DNA of 64,000 nucleotides, from contig NZ_FNJL01000004.1 of assembly GCF_900104515.1 (NCBI RefSeq), positions 62,001 through 126,000 of the forward strand. The letters are read 5' to 3'. Both the position numbers and the translations under genes were made by a program. Positions 34,633-44,199 of the stretch are shown here, piece after piece. The DNA is from Paracidovorax cattleyae (GTDB taxonomy: Bacteria > Pseudomonadota > Gammaproteobacteria > Burkholderiales > Burkholderiaceae_C). A model generated the notes under the pieces. It did no database searches, had not been told where the DNA came from, and saw nothing but the letters and a program-made list of their open reading frames with translations. How positions within the stretch are numbered: position 1 is the stretch's first letter; each line of letters starts with the position of its first letter.

Positions 34633-35472
34633 TCAGGCCGCCACGGCCTCGCGCTCGTCCGCGGCGAATTCGGCCTGCCCGCGCAGGCGTTCATACACCG
34701 GCCCGAAATCCGGCTCCGTCATCGCGAACAACTGCTCGAAGCTGTCGATCACGAAATACGTCTGCTGGTAGGTGTCGATCTTGTAGCGCGTGCGCATCGT
34801 GCGCTCCAGCTGCAGCGGCAGGCGCTGCGGCTCGGGGCTGTTCACCGAATATTCCAGTTCGCCGGAAGAGCTGAGGATGCCCGCCCCGTAGGCACGCAGC
34901 GCACCACGCTCGCGGATCAGGCCGAACTCGATCGTGTACCAGTACAGGCGCGACAGCATCTCGCAGGCACCCAGCCCGTGCGCCTTCAGGCCCCCGTGGC
35001 CGTAGCGCTGCACGTAGTCCGCGAACACCGGGTTGAACAGCAGCGGCACATGCCCGAACAGGTCATGGAAGATGTCCGGCTCCACGATGTAGTCGAATTC
35101 CTCGGGCGTGCGGATCCAGTCCGTCACCGGGAACTTGCGGTTCGCCAGCAGCGTGAAGAAGGGCACCTCCGGAATCAGGCCCGGAACGCCCACGATCTCC
35201 CAGCCCGTGGCCCGCTGCAGCCGCTCGTTGATCTCGTCGAAGCGCGGGATGCGGTCGCTCGCGCCCAGCGAGGGCAGGGCGGCGATGAAGGCCTCGCTTG
35301 CGCGGCCGGGCAGCAGCGCCGACTGGCGGGCGTACAGCCGCCGGTAGGTGTCGTGGTCCTGCGGCGTATAGGCCGCGTAGTCCTGCGGGCAGGTGTAGTC
35401 GCTGCCGGCGCGGGCGTAGTCACCGCGCGGGGGGCGGTCGGATTGGCCGTAAACGACGGGGGCTTGTCCCAT
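34633..35472 (-). CDS. phhA: Phenylalanine 4-monooxygenase
   Basis: 279 residues from the ATG at 35472, with AGGAGA seven bases upstream. Pterin- and iron-dependent hydroxylase converting phenylalanine to tyrosine. The iron ligands are visible as H136 and H141 in FHDLFGHVPLL and E182 in YWYTIEFGL. Single-domain bacterial length, no ACT regulatory domain. With hppD on the same strand it feeds tyrosine degradation through 4-hydroxyphenylpyruvate. Confidence 0.95.
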   Translation of the reverse strand: MGQAPVVYGQSDRPPRGDYARAGSDYTCPQDYAAYTPQDHDTYRRLYARQSALLPGRASEAFIAALPSLGASDRIPRFDEINERLQRATGWEIVGVPGLIPEVPFFTLLANRKFPVTDWIRTPEEFDYIVEPDIFHDLFGHVPLLFNPVFADYVQRYGHGGLKAHGLGACEMLSRLYWYTIEFGLIRERGALRAYGAGILSSSGELEYSVNSPEPQRLPLQLERTMRTRYKIDTYQQTYFVIDSFEQLFAMTEPDFGPVYERLRGQAEFAADEREAVAA

Positions 35473-35530
35473 GGCATGTCTCCTGGTTATGCAATGCACG
35501 GGAGTGCCCATGCCAGGGCGCCCCGCGCTG

Positions 35531-36499
35531 TCAGTTCATCTTGATCTTCGCGGCCTTGATGAGGAAGCCGTACTTCGCGTGCTCCGCGCGCACGAACTGG
35601 CCGAAGGGCTCCAGCGTCAGGTCCTCGGCGTCGATGCCCATCTTCTTGAGCTTCTGCTCGCTGGCGGGCACCTTCATCGCCGCGGTGATGGCCGCCGCAT
35701 AGCGGCGGGCATCCGCATCGGGCAGCGCGGCCGGTGCGAACAGTCCGAACCACGTCACCACGTTGAATCCCGGCACCTCGTCGTTGATGCTGCGCACGTC
35801 CGGCAGCTCGTCGTCCCGACCCAGGCTGGTCACGCCCAGGGCCTTCAGCTTGCCGGCCTTGATCAGCGGCAGCGACGAGGCCAGGTTGTCGAACACGAAC
35901 GCGACCTCTCCCGACTGCAGGGCCTTGAGCGCGGGCGCCGATCCCTGGAAGGGCACATGCGCCACGCGCGTGTTGGTGAGCGACTTGAACATCTCGGCCG
36001 CGATGTGGCCGATGCTGCCGTTGCCGCCCGATCCGTAGCGCACCTGGTCGGGATTCTTCTTGAGGTACTGCATCAGCTCCCCGGTCGTGCGGATGCCCAG
36101 CGACTTGGCATGCTCCGCGTCCATGACGAGCACGTTGGGCGTGCGCGCCACCAGCGCGATCGGCTTGAAGTCCTTCAGCGGGTCGTACGGGAAGGCCTTC
36201 TGCAGCCACGGATTCACTGCGTGCGTCGCCACCGCGCCCATCACCAGCCAATTGGCGTCCTTCGGGGCCTTGGCCACCAGCGCCACGCCCGTCGTGCCGC
36301 CAGCCCCCGGCTTGTTCTGCACCTCCACCGGGCCCAGCGTGCCGCGCACGCCTTCCGCCACGATGCGGGCAGACGCGTCCACGGGCCCGCCGGCCGGGTA
36401 CGGAACAATGATGGTCAGCGGCGCCGAGGCGTTCTGGGCCTGGACGCTCCAGGCTCCGCCCGCCAGCAGGACGGCCAAAAGGTAACTGCGACGCAACAT
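35531..36499 (-). CDS. Bug/TctC-family tripartite tricarboxylate-type binding protein
   Basis: 322 residues from the ATG at 36499 (GGAGAGAG upstream). Signal peptide about 1-22 ending SVQAQ. Bug-family text: ITIIVPYPAGGPVDASARIVAE-like strand and loop near the mature N terminus and NKPGAGGTTGVALVAKA. Such periplasmic proteins are very numerous in Burkholderiales and bind carboxylates or related ligands. Sitting between phhA and hppD it might bind an aromatic acid, but no TctAB permease is next to it, so the ligand is unknown. Confidence 0.85.
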   Translation of the reverse strand: MLRRSYLLAVLLAGGAWSVQAQNASAPLTIIVPYPAGGPVDASARIVAEGVRGTLGPVEVQNKPGAGGTTGVALVAKAPKDANWLVMGAVATHAVNPWLQKAFPYDPLKDFKPIALVARTPNVLVMDAEHAKSLGIRTTGELMQYLKKNPDQVRYGSGGNGSIGHIAAEMFKSLTNTRVAHVPFQGSAPALKALQSGEVAFVFDNLASSLPLIKAGKLKALGVTSLGRDDELPDVRSINDEVPGFNVVTWFGLFAPAALPDADARRYAAAITAAMKVPASEQKLKKMGIDAEDLTLEPFGQFVRAEHAKYGFLIKAAKIKMN

Positions 36500-36606
36500 G
36501 GGTGTCTCTCTCTCCGTGCTCATTGGGAGGGCGCAGTATAGAGACGGGCGCCATGCCGATGCAGTTGGTTACGTCAATCGGCTTGCAGATGTTTTTAGGC
36601 GTTCTT

Positions 36607-37743
<1,137 letters not shown>

Positions 37744-37916
37744 GCGTTGTCTCCGGGGTTGGCGCGTTGATCTGCGTCATGCCACTGTAGGCGCACGGAG
37801 GCTCATGTTTCTGGCGTAAACAGAGCGAAGCTTTCGGGCTCGCGCAGGAAAATTGCGCCGTGATGCCGTCGTGCGCAGCCTGCGGCCCTGCCGGGCTATG
37901 GGCACGAAACCGTCTT

Positions 37917-38915
37917 TCAGCCCCCGCCCGTCGCGACCGGGCGCGTGGACCGCAGCGCCAGGGCCCCTTCCACGCGCAGCCGCTCTTCGGGCGTGAACAG
38001 TTGCTCGCGCAGCTTCTGCAGCGCCGGACCGTCGCCCTGCGCGGCCCGGGCCTGCTGGTACTGGTCCAGCCGCTGCTGCCACTGCCGCTCCTCGCCGTCC
38101 AGGCGCGCCAGGGCGTTGGCAGCCGCCGCACCATGGCGGGCGCTGCGTTCCGCATGGCGCGTCGCGTCGTCGGCCTGGCGGGCATCCAGCGCGGCCGTCT
38201 GCTCCGCCACCGCCTGCGGGGTGGCATACGCCTGCCGCGCGGCGCGCAGTTCGGCGGGCAGCGCATCCTCCGCGGCCTGGAGCGCCCGGGCCTTCTCCTG
38301 CGGAGAGCGGGCGGTGTCCTGCAGGATCTGCAGCCGTGCAAGCGTGTGGCGGTCGAGCGCTGCTTCGCCCCCGAACAAGGCGGTGGCTTCGCCGGGCTCG
38401 AAGAAACGCTCGCGCAGCCGGTCGCGCTCCTCCATGGAGGCTCGCAGCGCCTTCGGGTCGGACAGGTCCGCAGGCGGCGCCACCGTGCCGAGCGCGGCTC
38501 GGTAGTCCACATAGCGGCCGGCCAGCGCCAGGGCACGCTCGCGCACCGCTGCCGGGAAATGGCGGTCCACCAGGCCCTCCAGCCGGCGCTTGAGCGTGGC
38601 CGCATCGGTGGTCGGCCCGGCGTCCAGGGCCTCCTGCATCAAGGTTTCGAGCGTGTCGCGCAGGCCCGCGCCCAGCAGCGGGTCGGTCTGAAGCACCTCC
38701 AGCTCGGCCGCGGAGCGGGACGCCAGGAACCGTGGGTCAGGGCCGCCGGACGGCCGGCGCACGAAGGCGGAGGCGTCCACCGCCGCAACGGATGCGGCGC
38801 GCGCCGACGCCCCGTCTGCGCCGTCCGCCGTGGAGCGCTGCGCCCACCAGCCGGCCAAGCCCGGCACCGCGGCGGCCAGCAGCGCCGCAGCCATCCGCCC
38901 GCGTGCCGCCGCCAT
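37917..38915 (-). CDS. lifO: Lipase-specific foldase (lipase chaperone)
   Basis: 332 residues, starting three bases after the lipase stop. An N-terminal hydrophobic anchor (about 8-24) is followed by an Ala-rich variable linker and the helical foldase domain, with RYVDYRAALG, RERFFEPGEATALFGGE and the long charged C-terminal helices typical of Lif proteins. Held in the inner membrane facing the periplasm, it folds the lipase encoded upstream before type II secretion. Co-transcribed with the lipase. Confidence 0.88.
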   Translation of the reverse strand: MAAARGRMAAALLAAAVPGLAGWWAQRSTADGADGASARAASVAAVDASAFVRRPSGGPDPRFLASRSAAELEVLQTDPLLGAGLRDTLETLMQEALDAGPTTDAATLKRRLEGLVDRHFPAAVRERALALAGRYVDYRAALGTVAPPADLSDPKALRASMEERDRLRERFFEPGEATALFGGEAALDRHTLARLQILQDTARSPQEKARALQAAEDALPAELRAARQAYATPQAVAEQTAALDARQADDATRHAERSARHGAAAANALARLDGEERQWQQRLDQYQQARAAQGDGPALQKLREQLFTPEERLRVEGALALRSTRPVATGGG

Positions 38916-38918
38916 GGG

Positions 38919-39875
38919 TCAGAGCCCCTGCTGCTTCAGCCGGTTGGCGTGCTGGCGGTAGAGCGTCACCGGGTCGGGTGAGAACAGGTCCCGCAGCCCC
39001 ACCAACTGGTTGATTTCATCCAGATGGTTCTGGCGGTAATCCCCCAGGTGCCGGCCCAGCCGCGAAGAGCAGGCGGACACCAGCCCGTCGTTCGCCTCGC
39101 CGTGCAACGGTGCCAGCAGGGCCAGGCCCGCATCGCCCGGATCGAGCACGTTCGTGACCGGCTGCGTACCCGTCCAGGAGTAATAGCGCACGCCGTTCAC
39201 CACGTCGGCGCCGCTCCCGCAGCCGCTGGCCAGCCCCTGGGGAAAGCGGCGGTTGAAGTCCGCCGCGCCGGCGGTGGTGAGCGAATCGAGCGCCGCCGTC
39301 GGCTTCTGCGGCAGGCCGGAGCCGCCCGACGCCGCGCTGATCACCTGCGCCAGCGCCCCGGCCGCGGCGCTCGCCACCGATTCGGACACCGAGCCCGGCG
39401 GGGCCACGCCGCGCACCACATCCGCCACGCGGGATCCCTTGTTCACCCCGCCGACCGACGTGACCGATGCCACGAGCTGCGGCGCCACGCCCGCCACATA
39501 GCGGATGGTCGGGCCGCCGTGGGAATGCCCGACCAGGTTCACCTTCGCCGCGCCCGTGACGGCCAGCACCTGCCTGACCTGGGTGAGCAGTTGCTCGCCG
39601 CGCACCTCGGTGCTGTTGGTGGCCGACACCTGGGCGACGAACACCTGCGCGCCGTCCCGGCGCAAGGCATCGGGGATGCCGTAGAAGTAATCCACGCCCA
39701 GGGCCGAATCGAACCCGAACAGGCCATGCACCAGCACGATGGGATGGCGCGTCTGCGTGTAGCCGCTCTGCGCGTGGGCGGCCGGCGCGCAGAGCGCGCA
39801 GGCCATGGAAAAGGCGAGGGCGGCGCGCGCCGCCAGCGCCCTGCAGCGGCCGAGGCCGCGAAGGGTTCCGTTCAT
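38919..39875 (-). CDS. lip: Secreted triacylglycerol lipase (family I.1/I.2 type)
   Basis: 318 residues from the ATG at 39875 (GGAGAC nine bases upstream). Signal peptide about 1-35 ending AAHA. Oxyanion text HPIVLVHGLFGFD, nucleophile S118 in VGHSHGG, catalytic Asp likely in GEANDGLVSACSS and His in NHLDEINQL. A pair of Cys (ASGCGS and SACSS) probably forms the conserved disulfide. Needs the foldase encoded downstream. Divergent from the AsnC/Lrp gene. Confidence 0.92.
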   Translation of the reverse strand: MNGTLRGLGRCRALAARAALAFSMACALCAPAAHAQSGYTQTRHPIVLVHGLFGFDSALGVDYFYGIPDALRRDGAQVFVAQVSATNSTEVRGEQLLTQVRQVLAVTGAAKVNLVGHSHGGPTIRYVAGVAPQLVASVTSVGGVNKGSRVADVVRGVAPPGSVSESVASAAAGALAQVISAASGGSGLPQKPTAALDSLTTAGAADFNRRFPQGLASGCGSGADVVNGVRYYSWTGTQPVTNVLDPGDAGLALLAPLHGEANDGLVSACSSRLGRHLGDYRQNHLDEINQLVGLRDLFSPDPVTLYRQHANRLKQQGL

Positions 39876-39904
39876 GGTTGCTTGTCTCCGTCGTTGTAAT
39901 GATG

Positions 39905-39938
39905 TCCACAAAAAAGAACGATCGTTCTTTTTTGTGGA
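39905..39938. promoter_or_regulatory. 34-bp perfect palindrome in the lipase/Lrp upstream region
   Basis: A gap-free palindrome centred between 39921 and 39922: the left arm reads TCCACAAAAAAGAACGA and the right arm is its exact complement. It lies 30 bases before the lipase ATG and about 100 before the Lrp ATG. It could be an operator for the AsnC/Lrp protein or another dimeric repressor, or a hairpin in the lipase leader; the A and T runs on each side would also allow bidirectional termination. Confidence 0.6.
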
Positions 39939-40039
39939 TTCCATTATTCGCCGCCCACGGCCGCGTTCCACCGGGACAAACCCGGGGAAGTGGCGGTGGG
40001 CCGTGCCTGCGCGCGCGAGGCTTCGTAGAATCCTGTGCC

Positions 40040-40522
40040 ATGAGCGCTTCCCACGCACTGGACCGGCTTGATCGGGCGATCCTGCGCTGCCTTCAGGACA
40101 ACGGCCGCGAAACCTATGACGTCATCGGCGAGCAGGTGGGCCTGTCGCCCAGCGCGGTGCTGCGCCGCGCCAAGCGCCTGGAGGATGCCGGCGTGATCGA
40201 CCGCTACGTCGCCCTGGTGCGGCCGGAAGCCGTGGGCCTGGGCCTCACGGCCTACCTGAACGTGCGGCTCGAAAAACACACCGAAAGCCACAAGCGCAAC
40301 CCCATGGACCTGTTCCGCGCGAGCGTGCAGACCTGGCCCGAGGTGGTGGAATGCTCGGCGCTCACCGGCGAGATGGACTACCTGCTGCGCGTGGTCGTCG
40401 CCGACATGGCCCACTACAGCCGCTTCATCATGGACACCCTGCTCAAGCATCCCAGCGTGCAGGACTGCAAGACCAGCTTTGTGCTCGACCGCGTGAAGAG
40501 CACGACCGCGGTGCCCGTCTGA
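40040..40522 (+). CDS. Lrp/AsnC-family transcriptional regulator
   Basis: 160 residues from the ATG at 40040. N-terminal HTH (DRLDRAILRCLQDNGRETYD then GEQVGLSPSAVLRRAKRLED) and C-terminal RAM ligand domain ending KTSFVLDRVKSTTAVPV. Members of this group often sit near hppD and respond to aromatic or branched amino acids; here lipase and foldase genes lie between it and hppD. It may control the divergent lipase genes, itself, or the phhA/hppD genes. Confidence 0.92.
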   Translation: MSASHALDRLDRAILRCLQDNGRETYDVIGEQVGLSPSAVLRRAKRLEDAGVIDRYVALVRPEAVGLGLTAYLNVRLEKHTESHKRNPMDLFRASVQTWPEVVECSALTGEMDYLLRVVVADMAHYSRFIMDTLLKHPSVQDCKTSFVLDRVKSTTAVPV

Positions 40523-40655
40523 CACTTTGGCGACAGATGCGCTATCGAATGGGTAGCAACCGAGCGCCGGGGGACAGGTGTCTGGAGCTGGCCCATGCCC
40601 GGACGGTCGGACGGCTGGAGTTCGCGTGGTTTCCGGGCCACGGCACACCATATGC

Positions 40656-40669
40656 TAGGGAAAACCCTA
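40656..40669. promoter_or_regulatory. Inverted repeat TAGGG-AAAA-CCCTA before the GNAT gene
   Basis: Five-base arms and a four-base spacer, ten bases before the start codon at 40680. It overlaps a -10-like CTAAAAT, so a bound dimer would occlude the promoter. The cognate factor is unknown. Confidence 0.4.
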
Positions 40670-40679
40670 AAATTCGTGC

Positions 40680-41348
40680 ATGTCCGCGCCTGCCACCGAC
40701 ACCCATCCTCCGCGCCCGCCCGTGCGGCGCGGTGCGCCTGTCGTGGTGCCCATCCGCTCGCTGGGCCCCGAGCACCGCGGACGCATCGCCGTCCACCTGT
40801 TGCGCCTGGAGCCCGGCGACCGCTACCTGCGCTTCGGCTACGCCGCATCGGACGAGCAGGTGCTGCGCTACGTGCAGCAACTCGACTTCGTGCGGGACGA
40901 GGTGTTCGGCATCTACAACCGCCGGCTCGAACTCATCGCCGTCGCCCACCTGGCCTACGGTGACGCGAACGAGCATCGCGGTTGCGCCGAGTTCGGCGTC
41001 TCCGTGCTCGCCCAGGCCCGGGGCCGCGGCTTCGGCGCCCGGCTTTTCGAGCGCGCCGTGATGCACGCGCGCAACCGGGACGTGCGCATGGTGTTCATCC
41101 ACGCGCTCAGCGAAAACACCGCCATGCTGCGCATCGCCCGCAAGGCCGGCGCCGTCGTGCGCCGGGACGGCTCGGAATCCGAGGCCTACCTGGAGATCCC
41201 GCCTGCCGGCCTGCAATCGCGCATGGCCCAGAAGGTGGTGCACCGCCTGGCCGAGATGGACTACCAGCTCAAGCGCCAGGCGCGACAGTTCCGGGCATTT
41301 CTGGCGGGGATGCAGGCTGCGCGGAGTGGTACGCCGCCGGGGGCGTGA
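40680..41348 (+). CDS. GNAT-family acetyltransferase
   Basis: 222 residues. Begins with a Pro-rich lead, then the GNAT fold: HLLRLEPGDRYLRFGY, a beta-4 FGVSVLAQARGRGFGARLFE acetyl-CoA loop (Q/R-x-x-G-x-G), and the helix NTAMLRIARKAGA. The C-terminal 40 residues are a long basic helix outside the fold. Acceptor not known. No operon partner; followed by the decayed Rhs region. Confidence 0.85.
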   Translation: MSAPATDTHPPRPPVRRGAPVVVPIRSLGPEHRGRIAVHLLRLEPGDRYLRFGYAASDEQVLRYVQQLDFVRDEVFGIYNRRLELIAVAHLAYGDANEHRGCAEFGVSVLAQARGRGFGARLFERAVMHARNRDVRMVFIHALSENTAMLRIARKAGAVVRRDGSESEAYLEIPPAGLQSRMAQKVVHRLAEMDYQLKRQARQFRAFLAGMQAARSGTPPGA

Positions 41349-41468
41349 AGCCTTTTGCGTTCATTGAATTCCGCTGTTTTGTGAGGCCGTGGCGCGGCCA
41401 TCTGCATCCGGTAATGACGGGATCTTGATGCAATATGGAGTGGGGCGGGCCTTCAAGGTGCTGGTGAA

Positions 41469-42093
41469 CTAAATTCTGTCGATTTGTATGTGATATTTCG
41501 ATGCAATGACCCTGATGAATGGGTCATTGCCGGGTATATAGTATTCCTCCAGCCCGAGTCTTTGCTTCGGGGCGTCATAGAGGTTCATTCCTACGCATTC
41601 GAATTCCGCAACGATGGGGAATAAGCTCTTCGCAGTAGCCGTCCTGTGGTCCTTGATGACCGTGAGCTGGATGGAAAGACCTTCCTGCACGGAGTAGGTG
41701 ATCTCGACACCGGTGGTGCTGATTTGAAATTACAAATCTTCTGGAATTAATTCGATCATTCGCAGTTGCTCGTTCTTTACGGTGTTCTGGATTTTTAGGG
41801 TAGGCTGCTGGTCCAGCCAACAAGCCAGCCGTTCGTTGCTCTTTAAATGGTCTCTGGGAGAGTGATGGACTAGTCTGTGTTGATATTGGATCCTTCTGCG
41901 GCAATGTCCAGGAAGTCGCCTTCTGAGGATTTGAGGCGAAATGCCCTGAGGGGCGGTTGTATTCTGAATGGACATGCCTGCAAGCTGGTTTTCTAAGCGG
42001 GATTTCTTCTGTGAATTCCTTGACGGGATCTATTTTAAAATATAAAGGATCGTTTATCTGGGCGGGATGGGTGAATATGATTTCAATGTTATG
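41469..42093 (-). pseudogene. Frame-broken, AT-rich remnants, probably of an immunity-type gene
   Basis: Plausible protein text is spread over all three minus-strand frames. From 42093 it begins without a start codon (HNIEIIFTHPAQINDPLYFK), changes frame near 41995 into text ending SSEGDFLDIAAEGSNINTD before a TAG, and appears in another frame from about 41850 as KSNERLACWLDQQPTLKIQN. That frame is cut by a TAA at about 41732 and resumes as STTGVEITYSVQEGLSIQL, to a final TAG at 41469. Composition is much more AT-rich than the surroundings, as is usual for Rhs-linked immunity genes. Most likely one or two worn immunity genes fused to the Rhs fragment upstream. The exact breakpoints need a relative for comparison. 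Confidence 0.5.
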
Positions 42094-43068
42094 GCCCGCG
42101 CCGGAGCGCGTCCAGCTGCCCGTGCGCCGGCCCGGCGCATCCAGCGCGTAGCGCGTGGCCAGCGTGCGCAGCACCTCCCGGTGCAGTGCGTCCCGCCTTC
42201 GAGCACCTCCTCGGCCAGCCCCAGGTTGATCTGGTGCAGGTGCCCCGAGCCGTAGTGCAGGTAGTTCAGGCTGCGCCGCAGCACGGCCCGGCCCATCTGT
42301 CCCGATCGGCCGCCGCCCACGGCCGGCAGTTGCGTGCGCGTGCGGTTGCCCAGCGCGTCGTGCTCGTGCCGCAGCGTGTGCACCTGCCCGCTCGCCGCAT
42401 CCTGTGCATGCTCGGCCACGATGCGGCCCAGCACCGCTCGACGTGCAGCTCGATCTCGTAGGGCACGCTCCAGCCCGCGCCATGCAGCGTGCCCTCCCGG
42501 TGGTCGTGGCTGCTGTAGAAGCGCCGCCAGGCAATCGCCAGCGGCCCGGGCAGCACGAAGTCCGTGTCCCGGCTGCCGTCCAGCACCTTGCCGCCCGTGG
42601 CCGGGTGCACCGGGTAGCCGATCAGCGCCCGAAAGCCCCGCCCCAGCGCGTAGCCCACCACCGCCCCCAGCGCCAGGCACCCCACCTTGCCCAGGAAGCT
42701 GCCCCGGCCCATCGCCAGGCCCACTCCGATCTCCAGCGCCGTCTCCCACCACGCCCGGTCATCGGCGATCTCCAGGTACGCCGTCTTGTTGCCCCCCACC
42801 AGCACGTCGTCCGAGCCGCTGGCGATCTGCGCCGCGCACATCATCTTGTCGCCCTTGCGCGCGGCCGGGTACGTTTCGATGAAGACGGAGTCCGAGCCCT
42901 CGGCGATGAATTTGGCGTTGGGCTGCCCATGGTCGCGGCACACCGCCGCATCCGCCACCGCACGCATCGCAGCCCGGCCCGACGCCAGCCTCAACCCCAC
43001 CCGCGCCAGCCTCGCCCACACCGACACGTGACCTATCTCGTCCGCCTGCCTCGCCGCCGCCATGCCTC
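42094..43068 (-). pseudogene. Decayed PAAR/Rhs-family protein gene
   Basis: Start taken at 43068 (MGGMAAARQADEIGH, AGGA nine bases upstream; 43092 is the other choice). The N part reads as a PAAR-like Rhs head (EGSDSVFIETYPAARKGDKM, GSFLGKVGCLALGAVVGYAL, then DTDFVLPGPLAIAWRRFYSS). After HGAGWSVPYEIELHVE the frame breaks near 42430 and jumps to a late core repeat (LNYLHYGSGHLHQINL), then breaks again near 42190 (ATRYALDAPGRRTGSWTR) and ends at SGAG near 42094. So most of the roughly 1200-residue Rhs core is deleted and two frameshifts remain. Intact relatives carry polymorphic C-terminal toxins delivered by type VI secretion; this copy cannot work. Confidence 0.75.
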
Positions 43069-43312
43069 CCATGCTGGTGATATCCTGTCGCATTGCCTGT
43101 GCACAGGGGCTGCCGGCTGCCGCCGCACATGGCGCCGGCGCCGCCCCGGAAGGCGGCATGATAGGAAGCGGCAGCCCGCAGCGGCCGGGCTGCGCCGGCC
43201 GAACTTGTGTCAGGGTGTGAGGGCCGGCCCGCGGCACGCCAGCGGGGGGTGTCGCGGGCATCCGCTATCCTTGGAGGCCTGACAACCACCGCACGTCCTG
43301 CACACCGAGACC

Positions 43313-44197
43313 GTGTCCGACCCCCACCCCGCGCGCCCCTCCGACCGCGAAGACAAGCGCACGCTCCTGCAGCGCTTCATCGAATTCATCCATCCCGGCC
43401 CCGATTCCAAGGATGAACTGATCGCCACCCTGGCCGAGGCGGAGGACAACGACGTCATCAATGCCGATGCGCGCGTGATGCTCGAACGCGTCCTGCGCAT
43501 GGCCGAGATGACGGCCAGCGACGTGATGGTGCCCGCGCCGCGCATGGACCTGATCGACATCGAACAGCCGTTCGACGCGCTGCTGCACCAGGTGATCGAT
43601 ACCGCCCATTCGCGGTTCCCGGTGTACCAGGGGGAGCGCGACAACATCATCGGCATCCTCATGGCGAAGGACCTGCTCAAGCTGCAGCGGGCGCCCGAGC
43701 TGAACCTCCGGGCGCTGCTGCGCTCCGTGGTGTATGTGCCCGAGAGCAAGGGCCTGAACGACCTGCTGCGCGAGTTCCGCGCCAACCGCATCCACATGGC
43801 GGTGGTGATCGACGAGTTCGGCCGGGTGGCCGGGCTGGTCACCATCGAGGACGTGCTCGAGCAGATCGTGGGCGAGATCGAAGACGAATTCGACATTCCC
43901 GAGGACGAGGGCGACATCTTCGCCCTGGCGGACCGGACCTACCGCGTGAGCGGCGACACGCCCGTGGAGCGCGTGGCCGAGGCGTTCGACCTGCCCGCCC
44001 TCGAGGGCTCCGACAGGGACGAGGAGTTCGAGACCATCGGCGGCCTGATCGCGCACGAGCTGGGCCATGCGCCGCGCCGCGGCGAATCGCTGGACCTCGG
44101 CGGCCTGCGCTTCGTCGTGCTGCACACCAAGGGGGGCGCGGTGCGCTGGTTCAAGGTGTCGCCGCAGCCCCCGGGCGCCGAACCGGACGCCGGCTGA
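43313..44197 (+). CDS. corC: CorC/HlyC-type CBS-domain protein
   Basis: 294 residues from a GTG at 43313. Two CBS domains (about 65-190: VMVPAPRMDLIDIEQPFDAL, then HMAVVIDEFGRVAGLVTIED) followed by a CorC_HlyC FAD-binding-like C domain (about 205-285). No membrane domain, so it is the soluble short type linked to magnesium/cobalt efflux. Just upstream of lnt with two bases between, the usual arrangement in proteobacteria, where the pair is often near ybeY. Confidence 0.92.
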   Translation: MSDPHPARPSDREDKRTLLQRFIEFIHPGPDSKDELIATLAEAEDNDVINADARVMLERVLRMAEMTASDVMVPAPRMDLIDIEQPFDALLHQVIDTAHSRFPVYQGERDNIIGILMAKDLLKLQRAPELNLRALLRSVVYVPESKGLNDLLREFRANRIHMAVVIDEFGRVAGLVTIEDVLEQIVGEIEDEFDIPEDEGDIFALADRTYRVSGDTPVERVAEAFDLPALEGSDRDEEFETIGGLIAHELGHAPRRGESLDLGGLRFVVLHTKGGAVRWFKVSPQPPGAEPDAG

Positions 44198-44199
44198 CC

